Position numbers and translations under genes: made by a program
Assembly (NCBI RefSeq): GCF_001540865.1
Contig: NC_033627.1
Coordinates: forward strand, 7,868,322-7,932,321
Source of the DNA: Ananas comosus
Lineage: Eukaryota; Streptophyta; Magnoliopsida; Poales; Bromeliaceae
Direction: 5' to 3'
Length of the DNA: 64,000 nt
Notes under the pieces: model-generated
What the model saw: the letters and a program-made list of their open reading frames with translations, nothing else
Databases searched by the model: none
What the model was told of the DNA's origin: nothing
Shown: piece by piece, positions 34,444 through 45,300 of the stretch
Layout: the number at the start of each line of letters is the position of its first letter
Position numbering within the stretch: position 1 is the first letter of the stretch

Positions 34444-35747
34444 CACACCGTGTACCCTATGCAATACATTCAGGAGGCACCAAGATGTATAAGGACTTAA
34501 AGATGCTATATTGGTGGCCCAGGATAAAATAGGACGTTGGTGAGTTTGTTGCTAGATGTATAACTTGCCAACAGGTGAAAGCTGAACATCGAGTCCCCGC
34601 GGGGAAATTGCAGAGCATACCGATCCCAGTATGGAAGTGGGAGAAGATCACCATGGACTTCGTGATGGGATTGCCTCACTCACAGGCCGGACATGATGCT
34701 ATTTGGGTGATCGTGGATAGGCTGACGAAATCAGCTCATTTCATACGTATTCACACTACTTGAACTGGTGAGAGACTCGCACAGGTATATCTTGATGAGA
34801 TTGTGCGATTGCACGGGGTACCTACTTCTACAATTTCGGACCGAGATCCCCGTTTTGTATCTCATTTTTGGAGGAGCTTACAGGATGCCTTGGGCACACG
34901 CTTGGATTTCAGTACGGCTTTCCACCCTCAGAGTGACGGGCAGTCAGAGCGCACTATACAGACTCTTGAGGATATGCTTCGAGCCTATGTGATCGACTTC
35001 CAGGGACGATGGTCACAGCATCTACCGATAGCAGAGTTTGCTTATAATAATAGTTATAAAGCAAGCATCAAGATTGCACCTTTCGAGGCACTTTATGGAC
35101 GAAAGTGTAAATCGCCACTTCATTGGAGTGAAGTTTGCGAGAGATTGGCTTTAGGCCCCGATGTGCTCTAGAAAGTAGAGGACAAGGTTCGTATTGCTGA
35201 GAGCGACTGTTGACAGCCTAGAGTAGGCAAAAGAGTTATGCTGACAAGCGTCGACGAGACTTGGAATTTCAGATTGTAGATCATGTCTTTTTGAAAGTCT
35301 CGCCGACCAAGGAAATTAGAAAATTTGGTATCCAGGGTAAGTTGAGCCCCCGATACATTGGACCGTATAAGGTTTTGGAGCGCGTAGGTCCGGTAGCGTA
35401 TCGACTTGCTCTACCACCCAACCTATCGAGTGTACACAATGTATTTCATGTATCGGTCCTTCGAAAGTACATCCATGATCCGGCTTATGTGTTGGATGCT
35501 ATACCCTTGGAGCTGAGGGATGATTTGAGCTTTGAAGAGCAACCTTTGAGGATTTCGGCTTGCGAGGTGAAGAGGCTGCGGAACCATGAGATTCCCTATG
35601 TGATTGGAGCAACCACGATGAACGCGAGGCCACTTGGGAGTTGGAGAGCGTACTGCAGGAGCGCTATCCCCATCTTTTTCAGATGGAAGCTTGAGGTACC
35701 TTGCTTTTTGAGTTTCGCGAACGAAACTCCTTTTTAGGATGGGTGAA
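34444..35747 (+). pseudogene. pol: Integrase and chromodomain fragment of a second type-E element (broken)
   Basis: Encodes the same region as 9430-10676 of the full-length element. Zinc-binding segment with [11 protein letters not shown] near 34558, then core MDFVMGLPHS (34654-34683; the aspartate is present here), ISDRDPRF near 34837 and QSERTIQ-LE near 34940. In-frame stops occur at about 34531 (TAG), 34761 (TGA, replacing tryptophan) and 35169 (TAG). The frame is disturbed at about 35195-35225, then resumes through the GPY-like stretch and VLRKYIHDPA. A chromodomain remnant follows. Stem-loop 35710-35729 and polypurine GGATGGGTGAA directly precede the LTR at 35748. Everything 5' of the integrase is absent. 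Confidence 0.9.
35710..35729 (+). other. Perfect stem-loop before the polypurine tract
   Basis: GAGTTTCG-CGAA-CGAAACTC, 8-bp perfect stem and 4-base loop, the cleanest example of the conserved pre-polypurine hairpin. Confidence 0.7.
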
Positions 35748-38541
35748 TGTAACGCACTGGACCTTTGCAAATTGCGAGGTTCGAGTGTTTGATCAGTGTT
35801 CTGAGTTTTTTCAGATTTTCTGGCGGGTCGTTGACAGTGTTCCGACCTATGGCTCGTATCCCGAGAATTGAGGTATTTAAAGCAGCACTAAGGTCACCAA
35901 AGAAGAGGACTTAGGCTGCTCTTGGGTTGCCTTCTGTGGGATTGTGTACTGGTACACCTTAATGGTTGTACCGGTACAGAAAGTGTATCGGTGACAACTC
36001 GATGGTTGTACCGGTACACATGTGTTTATTAGCCAACCCGAGGCTCGGGTTTGCGCATTCATAGGATTTGTACCGGTACACTTTTTTGTTTACCGGTACA
36101 CTTTGGCAGACTGCAAAATAACAGCTTTGAGGAGTGTTTTTGCTATTATAGCAACTCTATATTAGTCCCCACGCCCTTTAGAGGTTTTCCTGTGCTGAGA
36201 ACAGAGGAGAATCAGGTAGAGGACCCCTCCACTTCCTCTTTTTGATTTTCTTTCCTTTTCTTGGATTTTTAGAGGAATAATCACCTCTTTTTGCTTCTTT
36301 TGGTATTTTGGTGACCTACTCACCATTGGAGAAGCTTTGGAGGGAAGTTTGGAGCTTGCTTGAGGATTGATCTTCAACCCTAGCTGGTTTTGACCCTTGT
36401 TTGGGGCTTCTAAAGAGGTTAGTTACATACTTCTCCTCTCTAGATCTTGATTTGGTGGATTTCATGTGTGGAAACCCTAGAATTGGAAACTTAGGGTTTA
36501 TTTGGGCATTTTGGATTTAGGACTTTTGGAGCTTGATCTCTTGGATTAGAACCTTTCTTTAGGTTGGTTTGAAAAGGTTCTAGCTTCCGTTTGGAGTCCG
36601 AAAGAGATTATCACCATTTAGGTGAGTTTTTGCCCTTTGCTAGAAATGGTTAATGTTTGAGCTTAGGGCTTTTCGTAACGTATGTGTATCTCTTCTTTTG
36701 TAATCTTTAGGGTGCTAGGAGAATTGTCGGCAACTCCATTCGGCGAAACGAAGGAGTTTTAGCGAAGCTTCGGTGGATTTGACCTCACCAAGAATGAGAA
36801 AATATCATTTTTGTTGATTTGAGTATCGTAAAATGAAAAATCATGCATTTTCATGTTAGATGCATTATTTATGAATTTTAGAATACTCAAAATGCTTATG
36901 TTGTATACAATGCATTTTTGGACCTCTATGTAATATAGAGCTTGCATATGAGACTTGTGCATGAGATTAGCATTCGTATTCGGGACTTGGAATCATGTTT
37001 CATATTGTGAAAATGATAATGTAATACACCATTGGACATAGGAGAATACATTAGGCCATAAAGTGGCGTTGGACTTGAATAACTTGTGAATTAGAGAGCT
37101 AATGTCATAAAACGACATTGAGCTTGGGTTATATATGAACCTAGTAAATAATGCCATAAAGAGGCATGGGAATTGGAACATGTTTGGTTATAGTAAGGTT
37201 CTAGTGTCATAAAGAGGCACTAGACTTAGTGAATGTTGCAACTTCACATTGAGATATAGAACTAGACCTATGGATTACTAGTGACTATTACCATGTTAGA
37301 GACATGACGATTGGGTACTTGAGACGATGACCATGCTTGTTTGCTATTTGTGCTTATTCGCACATGCTTGTGAGGGTCGCTCCCTACAAGCCGACACTTC
37401 GGAGTTGGCCTACGCGACTTATGATCACTCATGCGATATCGAGAAACCTACGGGGTCAGAAAGGATAGACTCATTTCTAGAGTGGGAATGTTGGAGCTAC
37501 CACCGGCACTTAGGTGGCACAAGCTGGACTACACTTGTGTAGGTCCCCAAACAAAATTGAACAACGACATCAATCCATAATGATAATCACTACTAGATAG
37601 AGTGTAGTAGTTGGATTACCTTGACATGCTTAATGCATACCTGTGGACATTTGAGACATGTAGTATACTTAGTAATATCGCTTATTGCATTATAGTATAC
37701 TTGCTTGCCATGTGGGATCATACTAGATATGTTTTGGACATGCTTTACCATGATAGAATGAATGTACCATATATTTTCATCATATTGCTTATGGCATAGT
37801 AGTTTAGCATTTATACATGCTTTCATATTTGCAGTTTATTTCGTTATTTTTCGTATCTATCTTATTCTTTTGGGCCTAGTGGTGCATTATGCTGAGGTTA
37901 GTAATTGCCCACTGGGAACTATAAATTATAGTTCTCACGCCCCCTATTTCTTGTTCCTTTCAGAGCCTTCCACACCGGGTGAGGCTAGGGACCACGGAAA
38001 GGGTATCGCCTCGAGCTAGCTCTTTGGCGAGGGATTTATCGATAGGTGGTCTACCTCTCATTGATTTTATTTTGGAGAGGTTGAGAGTGGTACTATGTAA
38101 AGAGACCACCCTTTTTGTATTTTGAAACAGTTGATGTATCTACTTTATATTTTTAATTAATGGATCAGTTTTCTTTTCCTCTACTTGTTGTNCGGAAAGG
38201 GTATCGCCTCGAGCTAGCTCTTTGGCGAGGGATTTATCGATAGGTGGTCTACCTCTCATTGATTTTATTTTGGAGAGGTTGAGAGTGGTACTATGTAAAG
38301 AGACCACCCTTTTTGTATTTTGAAACAGTTGATGTATCTACTTTATATTTTTAATTAATGGATCAGTTTTCTTTTCCTCTACTTGTTGTTAGAATTTAGC
38401 TGCTAGTTGCTCTGATATCTTTACTTGTCTTACTTTTCCTTACTTTCATATCTCTATTGTTGTAGACGCCTTATATGTGCAGGCATATGGCAGGTCTCGG
38501 CACGCATCGGGCAGGCCTACGCCGAGTCCCGGGGCGTGACA
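35748..38541 (+). mobile_element. Type-E 3' LTR (E4) containing an assembly duplication
   Basis: Starts TGTAACGCACTGG after a polypurine tract, ends GGGGCGTGACA. TGTACCGGTACA-like array 35945-36105, donor AGAG|GTTAGT near 36419, four hairpins with ATAAA loops (37050-37222) and the stem-loop block near 37911-37938. A 197-bp segment is exactly repeated around an N (37995-38191 and 38193-38389). Without the repeat and the N the LTR is about 2596 bp, in line with E3. Confidence 0.93.
37995..38389. repeat. Exact 197-bp duplication around a single N
   Basis: 37995-38191 and 38193-38389 match base for base where I compared them, separated only by N at 38192. No other type-E LTR has this duplication. 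An N exactly at the joint indicates two overlapping contig ends placed side by side, so an assembly artefact is the likely cause. Confidence 0.85.
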
Positions 38542-39746
38542 CCACCCACCTTGTATGGTTGTAAAGGTGCTACGGTTCAAATCTGAAAATTTTTGGGCTC
38601 CTATTCTCTCGCCTGCGGCAAAACGAAGCCGAATTAGGCTTTTTGCTCATAACTTTGCGTAGGCTCGTCAGATCGGCGAACCGAGTCTATAAACGAGTTA
38701 GAAATACCCCCAAATTGGTTTCTATAAGGTCAATTTGTCTTTAAACCAACCTAGGGCAGAAGCCCTAATTTTGGTGCTCTAACAATGCCATATAACCATA
38801 TACCTTGGTTTGATCTCGGAGCTAAGCAAAATCAAGCTTAGAACCATCTAAGAATCCCTCTAAAATAATTTCTAGGTCATTCAAACCATCCCTAGGGCAT
38901 ATAAACCGAACCTTAGAAGTCCACTATGAAAGCATATGAAGAAAACATGGTTTTCATGTGTTTCATGGCCTCTACTTGGTTTCTACACTTGTAAGAAGAT
39001 CAAAACCAAAGATCTAGAGCATAAAACCAAGCCCTAACCTCAATCATACAAGAAACCTCACCTTAACCCACTAGCTCTCCAAGATCCACCTTGTAGGAAA
39101 GCTCCCAAGCCTTCAAAACCCCAAAAATTTCCTCCAATCTTCCTCTTGATCTCCTCCTTCAAGCTTGGGGGAGAGCTCCTAGAGAGAGAGAGGGAGAGAG
39201 AATGAGAGAGGAGAGGGTGTTTTGCTGTGAAAGGGAGAGCGAGGGAGTGTGGGGTCTTATATAGGTTGCCAAAATTGCAAAAAGACCCTCCCTCAATTCA
39301 TATTTGCAGCAGACCAAAGTCTGCTGCAATGGGCACTTGGTACCGGTACAAGGTGATTTTGTCATCGGTTACACGATCGCGTAATAGCCAAACCCGAGAG
39401 CAACCTTCTCGCGTAACAGACTTGGTACCGGTACAAGCTATTTTGTCACCAGTTTAACAGCCAGAATTTCTCAAACCCGAGAGCAGTTGCTCTCGGTCCG
39501 CTGCCTGGTACCGGTACAAGCTCAATGCATTACCGGTGACAAAAGTTCCAGACTTGAGTTTTGCACCGTTTTAACTCCAATTCGTGTCGAGCAATGCTAA
39601 AACTTTTCTAACTCTTTTGGAACTCAACTTTAACCCTTCCAACATTGTTGAAATGTTAAATTGACTTTGTCCAACTATTTCTCTCGGACACTTTAGTCAA
39701 TTTGACTAAAGTACGATATACTCTACCGAAGTTTCGGTATATTACA
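38542..39746 (-). mobile_element. Type-B-like LTR fragment (B''), TGTACC-flavoured array
   Basis: The minus strand starts TGTAATATACCG at 39746 and follows the promoter-side order of type-B LTRs: leader, purine-rich segment and the region with GCCGCAGGCGAG-like sequence. Its dyads (39340-39540) are GGTACCGGTACA rather than GGGACCGGTCCC. The left part is missing beyond the E4 insertion point. Confidence 0.8.
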
Positions 39747-40005
39747 ATATGCATGTTGGCATATTTTGGATTATGCTAAATGATATATATATATATATGC
39801 ATTGTAGGATTGTAGTTGTAGCATTTCCATTCCTTATGCTTTTCTAGTTGATAACATATTGTGAGATGGACACACGATATAGTGGATATGTAAGGAATTG
39901 AGTCTTGACATCGAAAGTCCTATAGTGCCGGATCCAGAGATGAACTTGATGCAAGTGTAGCGACATAATGAGTGGCATGTAAATCAATGTGGTTGAGACA
40001 CTTAC
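39747..40005. other. Unassigned AT-rich stretch
   Basis: Between the start of LTR B'' and the copia LTR. It has a short TA microsatellite at about 39783-39798 and no gene or repeat I recognise. Possibly older host sequence into which both elements inserted. Confidence 0.4.
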
Positions 40006-40244
40006 TGTTAAGGATTTTTCTAGGTTGGCGGTTTTCGTGAAGTTCGAATGGAGTCTTGAAGAGTTAGAAGACGAAGTTTGAAGAGAGAATTGGAGTTTGA
40101 AGTTCAAAGACTCGTTCGCAAAGCTCAGGACCTCAGGTATGATGATAAATGGTTTGTGGTGAAGTTTTATTGTCAAAATGTGTTTAGAAGACTTAGATTG
40201 CATTTCTGTTGATCAAACTGGACTATTCTGAAATTCTCAGGGTT

Positions 40245-40675
40245 CAGGGATCGGTTCTTGATCAAAAGGACCGGACCTCGTAGGTCCTCTCTGCGTAGAA
40301 GCTACGAGGGACCGGTCTCTGTCCTTGAGGACCGGTTCCCGTAGGGTGGTTAATATGGTACGAAGAGAGGGACCGGTCTCGGAACTGAGGACCGGTTCCC
40401 GTAAGCTGGTTTTTCAATTGCGCATTGAGGGACCGGACCCTGAATTGAGGGCCGGTCCCCGTATGCAAGATTTTCAGTTACGCAGAGAAAGACCGGTCCC
40501 CGAAATGAAGGACCGGTTCCCGTGACTTGTGTTTTCAGCTACGAAATGACAAACCGGTCTTCATCTTGAAGGACCGGTTCCCGTGGCTTATGTTCTTTGT
40601 CACAAAACGAAGAACCGGTCTCTGACTTGGAGGACCGGTCTCCTCGGGAGGACCGGACCCTGAGGATGTCGTCAG
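40245..40675 (+). promoter_or_regulatory. ACCGGT array of the copia LTR, ~60-bp units
   Basis: About seven units, each with two dyads 19-20 bp apart (GACCGGTCTC ... GACCGGTTCCCG) and an intervening TTTTCAGYTACG-like stretch. It ends about 55 bp before the TATA box. Motif and pair spacing match the arrays of the unrelated Ty3 LTRs. Confidence 0.7.
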
Positions 40676-40728
40676 TTTATAAAATTGTGTTTTTGAAATC
40701 CTAGTCTATCTAGAAGTCTTCTAAACCT

Positions 40729-40736
40729 ATAAATAT
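40729..40736 (+). promoter_or_regulatory. TATA box of the copia LTR
   Basis: TATAAATA follows the ACCGGT array by about 55 bp. Confidence 0.6.
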
Positions 40737-41398
40737 GATATGAGGAACCTCATATAATGTGAGCTTAGAGAGAAAACCTTTTAGAAACCCTAACGGCTTG
40801 ATTCGAAGCTTTTGATCTATGTTTTACAAATCAAGTTCTTTTCTTTGATCACCGATTCGATTCTTTAGTGTTTGATTTCAATGGTTCTTTAAGGATCAAA
40901 TCGGTGATGTTCTAATTACGGTTTCTCCTTATATCATATGTGCTTTCTAAGTTTTTAAATCACCACAAAGTATTAAAATTCTTCGAGCTCCGGATGGAGC
41001 GTTGACGCGTGGACTTTGCATGAAAGCCGTGGATTCGGTGGGCGCTTCGTGGATTCGAGGTGTGTTTGCTGCAAGGGCTTGCAGCGTGATCGGTAGAAGG
41101 AGTTCGATCGATCGAGGACCGGCGAAGACAATTTACAATGAGGATTCGGTAAATTGAGTCATGTATTTTTGGTAAATCACTTGTACTCAATTCTTCATAG
41201 TGGATTGTTTCGTGTGATCGGTCCCGTGGGTTTTTCTCTCCGAATTGGAGTTTTCCCACGTTAAATCTCGATGTTTGGTTTTATTTTTCGCTACTAGTTT
41301 TATTTTGCATCGAGAGATTTGTTTTTGCCGTTTACACCTATTTACCCCTCTCTAGGTGTTATTTACCTTTTAGATCCTTGGGGTCCATATCTTACAAG

Positions 41399-41410
41399 TG
41401 TTATCAAAGC
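41399..41410 (+). promoter_or_regulatory. Degenerate primer binding site (tRNA-Met)
   Basis: TGTTATCAAAGC differs at two positions from TGGTATCAGAGC and lies two bases after the LTR end. Confidence 0.7.
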
Positions 41411-41428
41411 GGGTATAGGTTGTAAACT

Positions 41429-41545
41429 ATGGCCGAGGGAGGTAACATTAATTGACCCCCTCTCTTTGATGACACTATTTATGCTTATTGGAAAGTTCGA
41501 GTGAGAGCGTTTCTTATTGCCATTGATCTATCTAGAGTGGAAGTC
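41429..41545 (+). pseudogene. gag: N-terminal stub of a copia gag (broken)
   Basis: ATG at 41429 opens MAEGGNIN, stopped by TGA at 41453. The same frame continues PPLFDDTIYAYWKVRVRAFL, matching the conserved start of copia gag (F-G--Y-YWK-RM-AFL). The coding sequence is lost after about 41545 and replaced by short tandem repeats. Only about 40 codons remain. Confidence 0.75.
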
Positions 41546-42070
41546 AAACCATGCTCTACTAGTCCTAACCCATATCCTTAGGGTCTAGTCAGCCTTTTGT
41601 TCTAGCACATATACCTAGAGTGAAAGTCAAACCATGCTCGACTAGTCCTAACCCATGTACTTAGGGTCTAGTCAGCCTTTTACTCTAGCATATCTACCAA
41701 AAGTGAAATCCATACCCGATCGAGCTCTAATACATATACTTGGAGCTCATACGAATCAAATCCGACGAACCCTAACGCAATACCTTAGGGCTTAGTCAGA
41801 TCTTCACTCTAGCACATATAACTAGAGTGAAAACATATTAAACTCGGTTAATTCTGATACATACACTCAGAAATTAGCCACTCTCTACTTTCGGGTAATA
41901 TCAAATCCGATCTACCTCAATACATATACTTGAGATTTGGTCACATCTCCACCTTAGAATATACAACCAAGGTGAACCCAACCGCCATGTCATTAAACTG
42001 AGCACCAAACTTAAACCGACCGCCATGTCATTAAACTGAGCATCAAAACTTCAATCGACCACCAAGTCGC
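41530..42070. repeat. Degenerate tandem repeat, ~80-bp units and shorter ~40-bp tail
   Basis: Units start CTAGAGTGAAAGTCAAACC and include CCTAACCCATATNCTTAGGG and CTAGTCAGCC. The first two are nearly identical, later ones decay. From about 41985 a shorter unit appears (CCGCCATGTCATTAAACTGA, three copies). This lies where the gag of the copia element should continue; no coding potential. Confidence 0.7.
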
Positions 42071-42368
42071 TAAATTGAGTATCTAGTCTTGTAAAATTTA
42101 TGTACAGTGGGGGTGTGCCCCTGCTTAAGCCATATACACGGCAAATCGTATTAATAAAATTTTATTTGACTGTGTCTCTTTTATTATCAGTATTTATATT
42201 TGGTCTCTTAATTGAGGGTTCCTTAACACCGAAAGTGTCGGGTAATTAACAGTAGATTCTTGAGTCTGTTGAAAGCCATGAACCTATAATCCTGATTTCA
42301 AAATAAAATATAAACAAATTTAATCTCTACCATGAATAACCACTCGCCTTAAAAACAACCTACGGTGG
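42071..42368. other. Unassigned AT-rich sequence
   Basis: No gene or repeat recognised. It could be remaining copia interior or host DNA. It ends at GGTGG (42364-42368), the target site of solo LTR E5. Confidence 0.4.
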
Positions 42369-45300
42369 TGTAACACACCGGGCCTTTGCAAATTGCGAGG
42401 TTCGAGTGTTTGATCAGTGTTCTGAGTTTTTCCAGATATTCTGGAGGGTCGTTGACAGTGTTCCGATCTATAGCTCGTATCCCGAGAATTATAGTATTTA
42501 AAGTAGCGCTAAAATCGCCAAAATGATGGACTTAGGTTGCTCTCGGATTACATTTTGCTGGGCTGTATACCGGTACACCTTGATGGTTGTACCGGTACAG
42601 AAAGTGTACCGGTGACAACTCGATGGTTATATCGGTACAGATGGATTTTTCTGTGAATCCGAGCCTCGGGTTCGCGCGCACAGGGTTTTGTACCGATACA
42701 CTTTTTCGTGTACCGATACACATTGCAGACTGCAGTCTACTCAGACTAGAAGGGTGTTTTTGCAATTACGGCCTATCTATTTGTACCCCACACCTCCTCT
42801 CTTGTTCTCTGAGCTTGGACCAGCAGGGAACAAGGTGAGAGAACCCTTCCACTCCCCCTCTTTGATTTTTCCTTCTCCTTTTCTTGGATTTTTAGAGGAT
42901 TGATCTCCTCTTTTGTTTCTTTTGGCTTTGGGTGATCTTTTCACCATTGGATAAGCATTGGAGAAGGGATTGGAGCTTGCTTGAGGGAAGGACCTCAACT
43001 TCGGTGGATCTTGAGCCTTATTTGGAGCTTCTAGAGAGGTTGGATACTTACTCCTTCTCTTTTGATCATGATTTTCATGTTTTTTTAAGTAGAAATCCTA
43101 GATTGAGCATATTAGGGTTAGTAATGGAGAATTTTGATTAGAGGCTTTTGAAACCTAATTGATGAACCTAATTGATGGGTTTAGAACCTTTGCTTAGGTT
43201 GGTTTTGAAGGACTCTAACTCCCATTTGGAGATCGAGAGAGGTTTCTTCGCATTCGGTGAGTTTTCTTCACCTTTGCTTGAGTTGCTTAATGTTTGAGCA
43301 ATTGATTGTTAGTAACGTTCGTGTATCCCTCCTTTTGTTACCTTTAGGGTATTAGGAGAGTAGTGGACACCTTCGTCTGTGCAAATGAAGGGTTCTGAGA
43401 GGTCACGGTAGGTTTGGCTTCATTGGAACAGGAGAAATCTTCTCCTAAGTGGTTAAAAGTTGTTGTTTTATCGAGAGGCGTGCATATTCATGCTAGATAG
43501 GATTTTTATGAATTTTAGAATACTTAGAATGCATGCGTTATGTTTTATGAAAAATTGACTCTATGTAGTAAAGGGCTAATTATATTACTCATGCATATGA
43601 TTAGTATTCTATTTTGTAAGTTGGAACATGTCTCATGTGTTGGAAATGGTTAGAATTAAGTGCTCTGGGACACCAAACTTATGTTTGAACACATTGGACA
43701 AAAGTGCCATAAAGAGGCACCCGAACTAGTAAACAGTTGAACTGCAACATAGTGACATATTGATAGGCCATTGTGACATCGACTATATTCCATATTTTAG
43801 ACATAATGACATAGTGATAGGCCATTGAGATACTTGCTACATTCCATGTTTTAGACATGATGACTTGAGACTTGAGTTTTACGCTTGCTTGCCATTGTGC
43901 TCATTCGCACATGCTTGTGAGGGTCGCTCCCCACAAACTAGGCACTCCGGAGATAGCCATCGCGACACATGCTCGTCCGTGCGGGATTGGGCACTGAAAT
44001 GGGATGCCGTGGGGGAGGCTCATCCCTAAAGTGGGGATGTTGACTACCACGGGGCCATTAGGCATAGTGCAGGCCGGACTACCTACGGGTAGGTCCTACA
44101 GAATTGGGATTCTAGGGACATAACATGCCAATGCCAAGTGGACATTAACTAGAATAGTAAGCAATGACATCTTACTGACTGCTTTGTGGATATCATGTTG
44201 ATTGTATATTCAGGCTTATACATGTTAGAATAGCATCATACTTATACAAATTCATACTAAGTAGAGATATCATGGTTTAGTAAGTATTCATGTGTAAATA
44301 CTTGTCATTCATATGGCTTATTTATTCGCAATTACCTGCTTAGTTTTCGAGTCTAGTGGCGCATTACACTGAAGTCAGTAATTGCCCACTAGAAACTATT
44401 ATTTAATAGTTCTCACGCCCTCTGTTTTATGATATTTTTTCAGAGTCTTCAGCACCGGTGGAGGCACGGGATCGTGGCAAAGGGGTCGTGTAGCTAGATA
44501 GTGAGGACTTACTTTCTGCTTTGGTGGTTTTCTCTCTTCTGTTTTTGTAGAGAGTGTAATATACCGAAAATTCGGAAAGTAAATATCGAACTTTAGTCAA
44601 ATTGACCAAAGTGCGAGGACGGTACACTTCGGAAAGTCCGAAGGTGTTAAAACGATCAAAAGTGTGTAGTGGAAGATTTTTGAGAGCTAAAGAATCAAAT
44701 TCTGCAAAATTGCAGATTTTCAGCTCTCGGGGACCGGTCCCTGGTGGGAGAGACCGGTTTCCGAACGTGTATGAAATGAGACAGCCGAAAAATCGGCTAA
44801 GTCCTGAGAAAGTAGCTCTTGGGAACCGGTCCCTGTCCGAGAGACCGGTCCCCAAGAGACTGGTCCCCCTAAGAGAGACCGGTTGCCCTGTGCGCAGCAG
44901 TTCTGGCTACGCGGGGAGACCCTTCGGGAACCGGTCCCTGAAGGAGAGACCGGTCCCCGGCTGCGCGAACTGCCCAGTTCGGGCAGTGTATTAAAGTAAA
45001 AGTTGAGGGGTTTATTTGCATTTTGGCAACCCAATAGCTATGTTATGGGGCCTAATGAGATTTTCTCTCATTTCCTCACCCTCTCACACTCTCTTCTCTC
45101 CCTCTATCTCTCTAGAAGACAAAGGGGAAGAAGAAGAAAGAAAGAAGGGAAGAGAAAGAAGGAAAAGAAGGTGAAGGAGAAGATCAAGGAGCAAAGGAGC
45201 TTCATCTTCTTCCTCTCTAGTGCAAGAAAAGGAAGCTTACAAGGTAAGCTTTGAACCCTAATGTAGTAAAACCCTAGAAATGGGTTTGAATGAACCTAGA

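Larger units (their letters stand above)
40006..41396 (+). mobile_element. Ty1/copia-type LTR (SIRE-like), 1391 bp
   Basis: TGTTAAGGATTTTTC to CATATCTTACA, followed two bases later by a degenerate tRNA-Met primer site and a gag start, so this is a 5' LTR. The U5 end has the ACCTATTTACCCCTCTCTAGG segment typical of copia LTRs. The U3 carries a strikingly regular ACCGGT array (40245-40675). A TATA box TATAAATA lies at 40729-40736. The right LTR is not in the window. Confidence 0.8.

Noticed and set aside
40245..40675. CRISPR-like array
   Set aside because: Regular ~60-bp units, but the spacer-like parts are themselves repeated, the core is a 6-bp palindrome, and this is plant nuclear DNA inside an LTR.
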